Positions 1 to 13,267 of a stretch of DNA of 64,000 nt are shown here, one piece after another. Location of the stretch: positions 5,071,500 to 5,135,499 of the forward strand of contig NC_045149.1 in assembly GCF_008831285.2 (NCBI RefSeq), read 5' to 3'. The stretch comes from Nymphaea colorata (lineage: Eukaryota > Streptophyta > Magnoliopsida > Nymphaeales > Nymphaeaceae). The position numbers and the translations under genes were made by a program. Each line of letters opens with the position of its first letter. The stretch's first letter is position 1. The notes beneath the pieces are model-generated. The model was given only the letters and a program-made list of their open reading frames with translations, searched no databases and had not been told where the DNA came from.

Positions 1-3000
1 AATTCCACTGAATTGCGGATGCAAGCACCATGTTGGAAACAGAATCCATTGCCGGCTCTCATACCATGAAACTTCGGCCTACATCCACGACCACCAACTC
101 TCTCTAACTCTCCTGAGCAGGTGATGATTTATATTTACTTTTGAGATGCGCGACGGACCTCATTTACAAATGTTAGCATATTTACAAGCCATGGAGACAT
201 TTTATAGATAAAATTTTGGAAGAATGATAAAATTTTGGGAAGAATTTATCTCTTCTTGAACACGATAGAATTTGATCTCTTCTTTTCCTCATCTTGTTCT
301 TGCCGTCTCTCACCATCATCTTAACTAGATTTTGCCACACATCTTGTCGTGTTTATGTTGCATGATTTTAGTTAGTTTGGTCAAATAAGTTAGAACAGTG
401 TATGTTTTTTTTCCGTTGTGTAGCTGTAGAATGTCACATTTTTAGATGTGTGTTGCAATAGTTTTCCTTTTGCTTTATGTTGTAGCAGTCTATAATGATA
501 AGATTGCTTCATTCGTTTTGGTCATTGTTTTGGTGAATTTTGACTCACTAGTGTTCTACGAAGGTATAGAGCATAAGAATCTCACTGGCAACTTAAATTA
601 GCTTTTAACACCACATAGTAAAACCATTTTATAAATGTTCAAAAGATCCATACCTGTAGGCAACATCACTTGCTAGTCATAGCAACATCATTTGCTAGTC
701 ATGCGCTTCTACCATGACCTTTACCTCGAGTGCAATATGACCAATTTACCAACAATAAAATAAACTTGTCCAAGTGAAACACACAGACAAATTAAGGTCA
801 GAAAGGTAAAACATGACATCTATAGCCAGAGAGAATAAAACTACAACCCAACAATTTATACCCATTCTAAAGTATAGAGAAAGTGCCAAATCCTTAAACG
901 TAAAACCTAAATGTTGTCTATTCAGGCCATATAACATTTTAAGGACTTTGATGAGCCGAAAGTTCTAGAAGATTGCAAATAAAATTTTAATCGGGTATAT
1001 CTTTTATAGATCTACGTGACTTTCCACTATTCCATTCATCTGCGACACATATGAACAACAAATTCCTACAAGAATCCAATTTTTTTGGCATCGATTCACT
1101 GACCCACTTTGAGCGAGGGGAATGAACTAGGCTGGTTAGATGCATATTGCACCAGGCTAGTAAGCAGCCATATCTTGATTGATTTTTTTTGCTAACAGAC
1201 GAAATTTTGATGATTACATAAGCTTTGAGTATTCACCAATTCGCAAGCATTTGCATAGTTCCACTCAGCAACAAGTAGCAAAATAAATATAAAAGAGAAC
1301 TATCATAGTGTAATGACCTCTAAAATGCTTGACTTGACAACCTAGCATAACTTGTTAACAACACATCTCGCTATCCTTTAGAACTGGATATCTAAAAATG
1401 CAAAAGCAAACTCAATTTTGTTCATGAAGTTATATCCACAACAATAAAACTAAACTCAAATATGTCATGTTTGTGATAGTATATAGTAGGATAAAAAAAA
1501 TTAAATAAGAACTATTCAGGCATGAACAAAAAAAGAAACAAAACAAAGACAAAAGACAAGAAGCAATCAACTACAATTAGAACAATGATCTGAACTGAGC
1601 AGAAAGGAGCCAAATAAGAGGAAGTTGAACTTAATATGCAAGAACAATTCACATAACAAGCATGAGAATGAACTTAAAAAACTGCCTTTGGATAAAAAAA
1701 ATTGATATTGTAATGAATATCCCATTAAAATATTTTTTGATTATTCACTATTTTATTCAATTAAATGTTCTACTGTATCCAACTGGTACCTGCTATTAGA
1801 TAATGTTCTCATTTAATTGCAAAATATAGAAATAATGAATAATGACTATCGCCAACAAATCATTCTTCTAAATAGACCCATAGAGATCAGACCATTTTGT
1901 CCATCCCACTGTAGCTTTCAAGTGGCCCAAAGCCAACGCTTACTAGTTTATTGAACACAAATAACTGAGGAAAAAAAAATCTAAATTAGGTCACATGAGG
2001 TGTTGTGAAGTTCCAACAAATATTCAAATCTAATGATAAAGAAGACATAATGCTACATGGTAAAAACAAAACTATACACTTAACGATAAATCTAAGACTC
2101 CAACAAAGAATAAAACATTCCAAAATATGTCTCAAATAAGTAAAAATGTCTTTACAAGAGATAATTATGAAAATAACCCTAAACAAATGAAGACATGAAA
2201 AATAAAGTCTACCAAAAGTCATGCTATCATGAATGCCTTTAGATACAATGCAAGTTGATAAACCATAATTACCACATTCATAGGTAGTACATTGTAACAA
2301 CATAAACAAATGTATCCATATTGAAGGCATTTCAAGGCCAAAAGATAGAGTCAAATACTTTAAGGCAAAAATTTAGAACAGTAGTTAGGAAAAATTGAAC
2401 TATTTCAGAAATGTGGTGCAATTACAGTTTAACTATTTCATTTATGTGTTGATACAAACTAAGCTATAAATATGTTGCCAAGTCTTAACAAAATAAGTAA
2501 TGATGATCACATCCATGGGTTTAGGTTCAGAAAAGTGTATAAAAAATGAATGCACAAATTGTAATTGCATAGAATTACATAATCACATCACAATTGAGGG
2601 TCCCTTAGACATGAAGTGAGGTCTAGGAACATGCAATATAGTTGCACATTTCCTTTGCAATTACATCTTCAAAAAATAATCTCTGATTCTAATCATGTGC
2701 AAGATGATATGTTCAAGAGTCTAGGAACGTATTCTTAAACGAGTGCTTTTAGATTCTCATGTAAGACTTTATAACTTATAAAATTGAAGAAAATTCTAGA
2801 CTAGCCAATTCCTTCATGCCTACCTCATTCGTTAGATACAAGAAACTTCAAATTAGTATGCTTGCTAATGCAAAACCAGAGAATTTCTTGACTACTACGA
2901 CATATCACTATGGGGAAAATGGAAGAAAGAGAAAAACAACGCATAAGAAACTGAAAATCTTAGATTGATGACTAAGAAATGGTCTTCATCTCATAAAAAA

Positions 3001-3100
3001 GCTAAATTTCATGAAAAAAACAGTGAAAAAAAAAAATCAACAAATGGATAATTGGGAAAACAAAAAAAGAAAGTCAAAATTCCAAGTCAGAACTACCCTA
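1..3100. other. AT-rich region without a recognisable gene
   Basis: Both strands hold only short, compositionally biased reading frames. I see no conserved protein motif, no RNA gene and no long repeat. Around positions 70-125 there is a short stretch (TCGGCCTACATCCACGACC) that resembles the LTR region of copia 4 near 48,970 (CTCGACCTACGTCCACG), so an old copia LTR scrap may sit at the very edge. Otherwise it reads as ordinary decayed intergenic DNA. Confidence 0.5.
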
Positions 3101-3439
3101 ATCACATAAAGAAATCCACACAGCAGCTATCAAAGCCAGTGGCTGTCTCGGCGTCATGGTATGCAGTGCTAAGAATGCTCCTGTAAAAAGGTCAGAGTAA
3201 TGGTTCTATGTAGTGGAACACCAGCATATGGAGCTTTGAGTCCATTGAAATTCCTGTGCTCATTGCTATGATCATCACCACCATGCTAATACACCTGAGG
3301 GGTGAAAGAGGCTGAGAAAATGAGGGTGGAGTGATCTGAGGTAGATCACGGGAGGACTCAGAGCTGCTCCCTGAAAGGCCAGCGCTCTCTCAAATACAGG
3401 CTCAATAGACACCAATCTAATCTCCAAAGAATGGAATCA

Positions 3440-5003
3440 CATCATTGGCGATCGTTGGACCAAGTATACGATCTGTGAGCATCCTCAAGACCCTACAATC
3501 CGCAATTACACAAGAATCTATTAAACGCACGACAGTTTGTAGGACAAGGAGGCCCACCTCTCTTATCCTTAGGGTCTTTTATGCAATTGGAGTGACCAAA
3601 ATGCATCTTAGCATAAAACACGGTCAGTTGGCATGTATATGCCTCCAGCCAAAGACATATCTCTTATGGCTCGACCAATGTTCCTGAAGATAATCCAGTA
3701 TTTGTGAATGTCCAAAACCTGGGCCGACACCCCAGATGGGTCCCAAGCACAGATGATTTGAGCAACTCCCTCCACCGACTGAGAGTTTGAAAGTATGGCA
3801 TACTATCCCAGTCTCTTCCTCCAACACTGAAACTTCTTGTCTGAAAGCATAGAATCCACAAGACAAAACCAACCAGGTGCATATATTCTCACCATTTAGA
3901 AAAGGTCACTGTCAGCATCCTGCCTAACGAGACTTCTCACATTCTAGGACATGAAATTCACGTCTGAATAGGATTAGAGTCTTCAGTTTCTATAGTGCAG
4001 GTCCCCGCTACGAGTAACGAGCCTCTCCACACTGGTTTGCACTTGCCCCCACCTCCTATGGTTCATTTTGGAGAAGTTACTGATGTCTCTTAGTGCTAGT
4101 CTCCCCCTTCAACCTCTACTGCCTCTGCCGCGACTAATCGGAGATGAGTTTGTGTTGCCTCTAGCCGTCCAGGATTTGGAATACACCCTATCCACCTGCT
4201 TATCTGATTCAACATCTCTTGCTGCTAGGCCACTGTGCTCCCCTATTGTTGAGAAACAGAAACCCAGCATGCAGTCTGCACCATCCAGATTATCCTCACT
4301 CAAGTTGGTCAAAAACCGATTGCTTATGCCCATCTTGTCTCCCTTCTGACTGCTCTTCTCTTTTCCTTTGTTGCGTTCTTGCTCTCTTTTGCCAGCCTCC
4401 TTAGCATGTTCCAATCCAACCTACCTTTCCGATATCTCATGATTAGCCACCTCAATTGACCCTCCTGGACCCCTCACCCCCTGCTCCATACTTGCTTCAG
4501 ACTCAGCCAAAAGTTGGAATTGAGTCCCTTGTAGGACAGCTTCCCCAAGAGAATGGCTAGTTAGACTCTGGCTGCTTTTGATTTTCCCCTCTTGTTGGAG
4601 CTTCCTTGCTCGCCTCCATCCTGTCCTGCTTCGGTAATCCTCAGGAGGATACATGTTCACACCACATACCCTACAAAGTCTCATACACCCTTTATAAACG
4701 ACCAATTGAACAAGAAGTTTACCATTCCACAGTTCAATTTCTACCTCTGGCGGCAGCCCTGATTGAATCGGAAGGTCCACTAGAACCCTTGCAAAATAAG
4801 AACATGACACAACCATAGTTGGAAAATTCGATTCAAGGAAAACTCCATTTAACCCTCCAGCAATAGCCATGAACATTCTTTGATGCCAGAAGTAGGGTGG
4901 CATCCCTGGTAGATGCATAGTAATGGATGGATTGATTTCAAGTGGCATCCCAGGATATAAATTTCCAACGTCATACACAACTAAGATAGAGTGTTTTTTT
5001 TTT
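3440..5003 (-). pseudogene. LINE A, downstream part: ORF1 tail and endonuclease start
   Basis: Minus-strand remnant of a plant L1-type LINE. From 5,003 leftwards a frame with one internal stop (near 4,418) shows the end of a DUF4283-like domain (MPLEINPSITMHLPGMPPYF) and then a zf-CCHC_4-like segment (ARVLVDL, then a Val-Tyr and a Cys-Arg-Val-Cys pair), followed by a charged, low-complexity tail. Near 3,975 the start of an endonuclease-like stretch is visible (an Asn-Phe-Met-Ser then Asn-Val-Arg pattern), broken by several stops. In the family, ORF1 binds the element RNA and the endonuclease nicks target DNA. The upstream half of the same ORF1 lies at 15,690-16,250, separated by the gypsy 1 insertion. 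It is non-functional. The domain order supports the call, but exact ends are uncertain. Confidence 0.72.
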
Positions 5004-7289
5004 TTGGGTAGCGAAAGCAGAACAATCACACCTACCTAGCCTGATCTATCTATTGCATACATATAACTTGCCTGTCATGACAGCATCTGTCCTTGCAGTT
5101 AATGTTGCTAATGAAAAACACCTACTAATAAAAACATTACTTTATATATATGTTGGAGAGCCACGACTCTCAAGTGTTAGTATCAAAACACCATAAAGCT
5201 GTATAAGTATGTACAAATAAAAGTGTATAAGAAAAATGTATATGATATTGTCGCATTACTTCTTAGCAATCCCTCATCCTTTCGGCCACCACTCAGTCAA
5301 CAAACATCACCTATTATATAGTGAGAACCTAATCAAGGCAGATAGTTGTAGCATCTGCACAACCACTAAGTATAATGCAAATCATCACATGATCTCTAAT
5401 ATATCATTTGAGCATAGAGTTTATGTATTGTATTGATTGTTAAAATAATAATGAGTGAGTATCATTATTGGAAGCAAGCTCACTCTAGTACTGGTGAGTC
5501 GTAGTTCAAAAGGTTCATGGAATTTGGTTTGTCAATTTCTTCGGCATTCCAACGAATTAGATTCAATCTGAGTCACATGAAAACTAATCACATTGGTGAT
5601 AATAAAGAAAATAGATAAATGAATGAATAAATAAATAAATAGACAATTCAGAATCTCATAAATTTTTATGATGCATACACACGCACTCGCCTGAGTAAGA
5701 TCACATGATGTCATCTAGCTTTTCGGGGTATTTAGGGCGAACCGTTGCACAACTTACAGTCCCAAACACTGAGTCATCGAGAATATTGACATAGTTTGGA
5801 GTAACTGTTACTGTGACTCACATTTCATTGAGCTCAACTACATTAGTGCAATAACTGCATCCCACACTCGCCACCTCACCTTCCAAGTAGCCTAGGAAGA
5901 AGCACTTTATCAATCCCTACATTCTGCGCCACCCACCACCCAACCTGGTACCTTTTACGTTTTCCAGTTGGGTTTGACTTTTTATGTCAAAATATGTGTT
6001 GATCTCAGACTTTTCATTTTTAGTATACTGTGCCGTTGTTGGACTTTCTCCTTATACCATCAACTTAGAAATACAAAACCGACCTAAGGCCATTGCGCAT
6101 ATCATAATGGTAACTCAGGCCATGAGCAAATATTTGCATAAAGTAAATAATCATGCTTAGTCAATTTAATGCATGGGCAAACTTCTATATTTATCATCAC
6201 TACTCCGCTTGCACTATCAAATATGTTTATCTAAGAGGTAAAACACATGTTATCATTAAACAACTCACTTTTGGAACTCAATATTGAGCATGTATCACCA
6301 AGCAGTTCGTGTCCGTATTTGAATGTGTCACATTGTAATCACCCAAAATTTTTAAAATTCTCTATTTAGATTTTTTTGAACATTTTGTGATCACATAACA
6401 ACCTTCAAGGATTTTCGGCTTCAAATACTATTTCTCTTAATTATGGTCAATTTCTTCTTTTATTTGATTATCAATGATGTTTGGGACTTATTTGGATCTA
6501 TTTAAGACTTTGAACACAAAGCCTAATCTCAATCTAGACTTAATTCTATAAATCAAATTGAGATCCAGTTCAAAAACTCGTGTAGAAGCCTAAAACAAGT
6601 CCCTAAATCCAAATTTAGATCCAAGCCCAACCCAATATCCAAAACAGAGCCTAGATCCAAATAGTAGCCCCAGATCCAAAATAGATCTCTAGATTCAAAC
6701 CACATAGAAAATGGTTCCATATCCAAATCCAAATTCTAAAACTGGATCCACAACAAAACTTCAGATCTAGACCCTGATCCAAATTTCAATACTAGACTCA
6801 TTTGATCCCAATTTGTGCCTTCATATCAATTCATACCCATTCTGAACCCAAGATACAAAGTCTAGATCCTTATCCTTGTTTGGTTCCAAATTCTTGATGT
6901 AGTTCCAAATTTAGATCCAATTCAACGTTTTTACCTTAATTCAGATCTAAATATGGGATTCAGAACCAAATATGAGTTTTACATCAAAATTCGAGATTCA
7001 AATCCAAATATATTATTTTTGGTCCATTCTGAGCTTTTGATCCAGATCCATCTACAAATCCAAGAGTTAGATCCATTTTCAGATCCGAATACAAGTTACA
7101 AGTCATTCCTAGTCGAAGTATGAGACATTATGATCATTTTCTAAATACCAATATTTTATAATTCAAGAATCCCAAAATACCCTTGATTTTTCGAAAATAT
7201 CATTGAATTTCTCAAAATGCCTTGGTTTTCTTGAAATATCATTTCATTTCAAAAAATAACTATACTTTTTTACAAAAAAACCAAAATAC

Positions 7290-7650
7290 CCTTTCTGGGG
7301 TCCAAGCTTGGTCTAGCCAATCTAGGCCCATGTAGGTCTAGCATGCGCGGCCTAGCGTGGTGTGGCTTGGCCTAGCGCTGCATGGCCTTGACAAACATGA
7401 CCCGGCGCTGGCTGACCTGGCGTGTTCAGGTACGGCCCTCGTACTGGCCGGCCTGGCGCGGCAAGGTATGGCCCTGGCCAGCCTGACCCAGACAGGCACG
7501 ACTAGGTTATGCTTGCGGCTGGCCAGCATAGGCCAGTATAGGCTTGTGGCCGGTCAGTTCGACATATTTAGGCCTGGTAGTGGGCCAAGCCTAGGCTGGG
7601 CTTGCCTTATGTGGGCAAGCTGCTCCTTGGCACGGTCAACCATTTGATCA
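7290..7650. repeat. GC-rich block of degenerate GGCC/TGGCC repeats in solo LTR 1
   Basis: About 360 bp rich in short GGCCTGG, TGGCC and GGCATAGGC variants, in sharp contrast to the AT-rich surroundings. Open frames exist on both strands, but only because of the composition; their products are Ala/Arg/Ser or Leu-rich with no domain. It lies between the AGATCCAAAT-type repeats and the TATA-like box, so in U3 of this LTR. Confidence 0.6.
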
Positions 7651-7768
7651 ACATATTTTTAGATAGATTTGACCATCTTAGTATTTTTAAGTTATTTTTA
7701 AGCTAATAACTAATTAATGGCTAATTTCATTTTTAAAAAAACTACAACGCCCTTCACCCTCCTTCCTC

Positions 7769-7776
7769 TATAAGTA
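7769..7776 (+). promoter_or_regulatory. Likely TATA box of solo LTR 1
   Basis: TATAAGTA sits in a C/T-rich context (CCTCTATAAGTATCTCC). It is comparable in strand and context to CTCTATATAAACC in the related LTR at 51,526-55,418. Position and resemblance support it, but no expression evidence exists. Confidence 0.45.
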
Positions 7777-10700
7777 TCTCCTCATTTCCCTCATTTAACA
7801 ATGGAAAATCCATTATCCTTTCAAGCCTTTGAATTTACTCTCTCCTCTTCTCGATTTCTTCTTCTTTCTCTTCTTCTTTTTTGTTCAATTTTTCTTGTTT
7901 GGCTCTCCTAATCTTCAACTCTAAACCTTTATTTCCAACAAAAGGAGAACTGGGAGAAGCTTGTGATGAACTCTTGGAGAACATCTCCAACAAGTTCAAG
8001 CCACCATCAAGGAATTCTCGTTGCCCGGAAGAGCTAAGGAGCTACCTCTACATCAATTGTTTTAAGGTATTTATAACTTTTCTTTCTGCCATTTTCTTGT
8101 TTTTTTTCTTCGTAACAAGCCAATGACGGTCTACAGTCTGTCTAGAACTAAAGTTTCTCATTGAAGCTCCGAGAGCATGATCAAGGCAAACATTTTTCTC
8201 AAGATTTTTTTCCCTCTCTTTTTAACTCATGTTTTTATCATTTTAACTAGTTTTTTCATTTCTTTTAATTCCCTTTTAAACTTTTTTTTCTCTCATTTGA
8301 ACTTTTATTTCTTTCATTTAAACTTTTTTTCCTCTCATTCTTTACTCATCTCTTTTTCTTTTAATGTTTATTTCTCTTATTCTTAATTTTCCTCTATCAT
8401 ATTAACTTGTATTTTTTTCATTTTAATTTCTCATCTTTATTTCTCTTTTTTCTTATTCCTATTTTCATTTCTCTCTCATTTAATTCTTTTTCTTTCAAAT
8501 CTCTCTCTCCCCCCCTCTCTTTCATCTTTATTTATCTCTACATATTTTCATTTTTTTTCTCTTTTAATTTTCTCTACCTATTCTTCCTCTCTTATCATAT
8601 ATCTATCTTTTCATTTCTCTATCTAATTCTCAATTTTGATGGCTTAATGTATGTGGATGTATATTACGATGTGAGGATTTGGGATGAGTTATTTTTTTAT
8701 TTTTATCATTTTGAGGTTGGGATATATCCAACCCAGAAAACACCCAAATATGCTTGATGTATATGTTAATTTGCATTGAGCATGCCATTTTCGGTTTTTC
8801 AAATTGTAAATCTATCTTTCATATTTTTTTTAATCATTCTTCTAGCCTTCCACTCACCCACCTATATTTTCAATATACCCTTGAGTGACTCGTTAGATGA
8901 AATCTTACTTCCATCAGTTTTCATTAAATTTTTTCTTTTTGTTGTTTCATACATGTATGTTATGGTAGAAACGATTTTTTTTTTGTTATGCATATAGAAT
9001 TTACATAGTCAGGCATACACAAACACTTATGGGACTCACGAATGCTCACAAGTACATCTCTGAGAAGCTCTAATAAAGTGATAATCAAATTAAGGCAAAA
9101 TATTGAAACTTACTTAAGATTCAAAGGAAACACTGCAAAAATGATAATGATAATATTTTCTTGTTTTAAATATCAAATCTTCACTTTTTCCAACATATTA
9201 TTTTGATATTTGCAATACTGCAAAACCTTTTTCTTTGTCCCTATGATAAACAAGAATTATGGTCAATGTCCATTTATTTTGATATCTTATTTTCAAACAA
9301 AACTTGAAAAGCTTGCTTTTGCAAAACATGATAAATTGAAGTCATGTTTTGTAAAATAAGTAATTTACAAGTATGTTCCTAATTATATTTCCTCAAACAA
9401 GTTGAAAACTTTGATTTTCAAAACTATCTTCAAATGTATGTTATCATTTAGTTGAGTTCTAGTGACAATATTTGAAAAACTCAAATAATCTTATAAGTAT
9501 CTCTTTTAAACAATTTGTTTTCTATACTATTTGGCTATTCCAACAATTCAATTTCAAGTTTTTAAAGTTACTAATTGTTAAAGATTTGTTAAACCCTTAA
9601 GACTATAGTTTTAGACCTGAGGAACTTTTTTTTTAAACCAGGCCATATTTTAATCATTTCAAAATTTGTTTCTATATATTTAAAAAATATTTAAACTTGA
9701 ACACATATGCATATAAGATTTTGAATAACATTTCAAATATTGAATGTGCAAATCAACAGGCTACTTCTTGGTCGGGTTACCCCCAATGAAGGCATTGGGA
9801 ATGACCGTACCTCATATCGAATGACCGGACCTCATACCGATGGGTGAGTCTATTTCTCTCTCATTGTAAAATAAAACCTCACTTTTCTAAAAAGCACTCC
9901 AAAGACCAAAATAAAATTTGAGAATGCTAACACACACTTTAAAAAAAAAAACGAATAAGTAACTTGCATGCATGCATGAACATGTATTAAAAAAATCAAA
10001 CTAAACTTAATTGACTTAAGCCATTTGCTTAAACTTGCAAGATAGTTCAAGCTTGCTAGTCTAAGCACTCTATAAACAACCTGATTAATCTAATGATGTA
10101 TTATTAACATTAAATTTTAACCGAAACTCCATGTAGTCAATTGCCCTCCTAGCTCCATCTCGACTCTGGGTACGACCAAGGTTATCTAACCAAAATAGGC
10201 TCATAGTAGACCAAGATTTACTAGTAATCATGGTTGATTAAGGCTAACTAGGTCCTATTGTGTAGCCTAGCCCATTGTAAAGTTTCACAATATAGAAAAC
10301 CGGTGCACAGTTAGACATGAATTTCAACGTAGCCTAGACAATTAAGTGAAGCGAACACTAATAACACAGTCAATTTGTTGCTCATATGCGCTACACGCAA
10401 AACGAAGGGGCTCAAGGTTTTTAACAAAAATTCAGCAGCATCTTGTCTACCGCTTCTGATTTTCTAGATTCCGATCCATTAAAATCGTGAAGAATAGGTG
10501 CAAAGTGTAGCCTAAAAAAAGCAATTAAAATTTCTATAGTAAATAATCTAAAATTTTACATGTAATCGAAAAAATTGCAATAACTTTCATTATACCTAAT
10601 ATTTTGGCAAAATCTTTACTCCAGGTGATTACAATGCGCAAGAGGAAGGATTCGGCAAAGTTCTGCCGCCAATGAACACTTTCTCTCTCCTTTATTTTCT

Positions 10701-11427
10701 CTCTATACCCTCTCTCTCTCCTCTTTCTCTGTTTCTCCTCTTCTCTCTCTATCTCCTCGTCCCATTGTTTTTCTCCTATGCTCTCATTCTCCCCTCTCTT
10801 TCTCTTCGTCCTCATGTTGGATGGGGGGGGTGCCAACTCCTATTTATATTTAGAAGTTATTATTTTTTATTATTTATTATATTATACTTTATATTATTCT
10901 ATCTTGAGGAGGTTTAGGAAAACAATAATATATTTTGAGAAGGTTTGTTCAATTAATTAGATTTAAATTTAGTTCTAGTTTCCGTATAGCTTAGTGGCTA
11001 ATCCTAGCTTAAGAGTTTTAATCTATCATTAATTGTAAGCTCTTAAACTATCATTAGCTAAACTTAATCATTATTAACATAATTTAATCTTGATTAGTCA
11101 ATTACTAATCTACCCCTAATCATGGCTGAGAATTACAAGTTTGCCACTGACCAATGACCATAATACCCTGATCTCACTGGTTCTTGGATTATTTTAGCCT
11201 CTTAGTTTGACTGCGAATGTTGTAACCATCAGACATCCATTTTCTGTCTGGTTCGAAATAGGAGCAAGACTAGGTTGTATACTTTTTTTTATATGTATTA
11301 TTAGTTTCAAATTCTAACATAATGTCTTAGCAAAACGCACACAGTAACACAATCAGGTTCAAGAAATTCTAGGGTTAAAACTGTAATTCATAAGCTTGTT
11401 TCTAATGCCAAGAAGCTGGTTGTTACA

Positions 11428-13267
11428 ATTCTTACCCCCTTAAGAAAATTTTGTCCTCGAAAATTCTTATATGTGAAAAACAATTGGAGATAGTGTTTTG
11501 CATATCGACTTTCAACTCCCAAGTACTGTCAGTAGCTCCGTGGTGCTGCCATTCCACCTTTACTATTAGTATCATCTTTATTGTTCTCAATAGCCATTCC
11601 TGTTCATCAACTATGTGAATTGGTTGTCCTGTATAAGTCAAATCTTCTCAAATTTCCAAAACCTGATAGTTGATAACATGACTGGCTTTTGCATGTATCA
11701 TGTTCACTCATCCAATCTGTACTTAGGATTATATCAATGATTATCAGGTTTGTGGGAATTTTATTTCTTAAAATTTCTCCCCCAATAAGGTTTGTGAGAA
11801 TTTTAATTTCTTAAAATTTCTCCCCCAATATCAGGCAAATATTGTGTATAACAATCATGAAATCCAATAGCACTAGACACTCTAAGTTCTATGGTGCATG
11901 TAGTGTTGGCATATTTAAGCATATATAATGAAATGGGAGGCTCCAGAATAAAATAAAACATGTGCCAAGAATGGGAGTATAAATAGGGTATCTTCAACAA
12001 CATCTAGATTATGAAGGTTCTCAATCGTTGTGGCATACACCTGTCATGGTGCCTTCTTGGTTGGAGGACTCTTGCAAGGTGTGGTGGCTGAGTAGGTTGG
12101 ATCTCTGGTGGCCCTTTTGAAGGAAATCCTTGTCTCTTCTAGCATTATCTAATAAAATGTCCTTGTTCACCACAATTAAACATGGCCCTGTAAGCATAGG
12201 ACATAGTCTTCCAAGGTATAGTTGGTGGCAAAGACGACAATCTTCTGAATTAGGCCTGTTTGGGAAAACAGATCTACTAGACAAAGTTGGTGGAAAAGGC
12301 CCGTGTTTAAGCACAAAAGGTTTCTTAGTTGGGGCTTGAGGTGATGATTCAGACCTATAAAACTTTCTTTTTTCTTGAGCTTGAATTTGACTCAAATATT
12401 CTGTTTGAATCACTTTCTCAATTGCATGTGTTAGGTCTACAAGACTTGTCCCCACCATTCTCAACTTCAAATTATCATTCAATCCTCTGATTTCCAGATG
12501 ATGGAACTCACAAATGTACTCTTCAAAAGTTTTGACATGTTGTGCCAAGTCAACAAATTGTTGCATCTACCTTTCTTTGACATGATCAAGAATACATTTT
12601 TCTATGAAATTTTGCCTGAATTGTTCCCATGTTTCTGCCTAACTGTCTAACAGTTTTCCACTAGTTTTTTGGCATCCCCATCAAGCATGTAGGCACTAAA
12701 CTTGAGTTACAGGTTAGCTGGTACATTAGCTAGTTCAAAAGCCTCTTCAATTTTATCTAGCCATGTTTCGACATCCATTGTGTCTATACCTCTTGTAAAT
12801 TTCGGTCGATTCAGGTTCATGAATTGCTTATGTTGGTTGTCATTAATTGCTTTTTGTATTCACAGTTGGTTCTTATGGTGAAGCTAAATTTTCTAATGAG
12901 TGCATGCTTGGGCCAAGATCTGCACAGACCCAAAAAATTGTCCATAGAATTTCCACGAGATCAACCTAGTCACCTGGCTGATGGCCTTTGTCTCTTTCCT
13001 GACTGCTACATGCTTCTACGGCATCTTACAAACACCTTTGTCTAGCATACTAAAACATGTTTTCGTAAATTAATGCTTTACTATCTACAATGCATAATTT
13101 TTTTTTATTTCTTAATTATATAACTTTTCAATTTGTTTTATTTAAAGTAAATCATAATGAATTTCTCAGTATCTTAACAATAACTTTTACTTGGTACTCA
13201 CATGTCAGGTGATGTAGTGATCGGAGGACGATCTGAGAAAAGAATGGGTAGCTCTGATACCATTAAA
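11428..13267 (-). pseudogene. Broken gag region of gypsy 1
   Basis: From 12,830 leftwards, the frame after the primer site shows a classic gypsy gag start (RPKFTRGIDTMDVETWLDKI, then AFELANVPANL, FSAYMLDGDAKK). It is interrupted by several stops and a frameshift at about 12,570-12,720. It continues at 12,021-12,566 (LAQHVKTFEEYICEFHHLE) with a proline/serine-rich linker and a decayed zinc-knuckle region (RLCHQLYLG; LCPMLTGPC; a lost second Cys). Gag would form the virus-like particle and bind the RNA. Nothing recognisable as protease or polymerase follows before the purine tract at 11,428-11,445, so the pol region has been deleted. It is non-functional. Confidence 0.75.
13251..13262 (-). other. 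Primer binding site of gypsy 1
   Basis: On the minus strand the sequence is TGGTATCAGAGC, complementary to the 3' end of initiator methionine tRNA. It lies 5 nt downstream of the 5' LTR end at 13,268 and fixes the element's orientation and LTR border. Confidence 0.85.

Larger units (their letters stand above)
6334..9932 (+). mobile_element. Solo LTR 1 of a Tat/Ogre-like gypsy family
   Basis: A 3.6-kb LTR-like unit in plus orientation, starting TGTAATCACCC and ending GAGAATGCTAACA. It is flanked by a near-perfect 5-bp duplication (CACAT at 6,329-6,333, CACAC at 9,933-9,937). The ends match those of the LTR at 51,526-55,418, which in coding orientation starts TGTTAACACCC and ends GGGGTGCGAACA. 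Both also share a motif around TCGGTAYGAGG near the far end (here its reverse complement at about 9,830-9,845). It contains many degenerate AGATCCAAAT-type repeats (6,490-7,110), a GC-rich block (7,290-7,650), a TATA-like box and long T/C-rich stretches (8,080-8,640). No internal domain is present, so it is a solo LTR left by LTR-LTR recombination. Confidence 0.8.
5003..11427 (-). repeat. 3' LTR of gypsy 1, interrupted by a solo LTR
   Basis: It is collinear with 13,268-15,689: the stretch from about 5,020 to 6,070 matches about 13,360-14,390, and about 10,190-11,427 matches about 14,430-15,689. The insertion at 6,334-9,932 splits it. Compared with the other LTR it keeps about 0.5 kb that is deleted there (around 14,400) and lacks roughly the last 65 bp on the left, where a poly-T run replaces it. 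The right border is GTTACA at 11,427. A CT-rich block lies at 10,680-10,810, and a TATA-like box (AAATATAAATAGG on the minus strand) lies near 10,845. Confidence 0.8.

Noticed and set aside
1986-2354. A 122-codon minus-strand frame in the left AT-rich region
   Set aside because: Cys/Ile/Leu-rich composition typical of chance frames in AT-rich DNA. No recognisable motif.
7338-7647. Overlapping open frames on both strands in the GC-rich block
   Set aside because: Products are Ala/Arg/Ser- or Leu/Gly-rich and reflect the GGCC repeats only.
8177-8997. A run of long Phe/Ser/Leu-rich open frames on the plus strand
   Set aside because: They arise from T/C-rich low-complexity sequence in the R/U5 part of solo LTR 1. 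No start context, domain or conservation pattern supports a gene.
10534-10960. Opposite-strand frames rich in Lys/Arg/Glu and Leu/Ser
   Set aside because: They come from the CT-rich block near the TATA-like box of the gypsy 1 LTR. The same artefact recurs at the same place in the other LTR (14,766-15,233).
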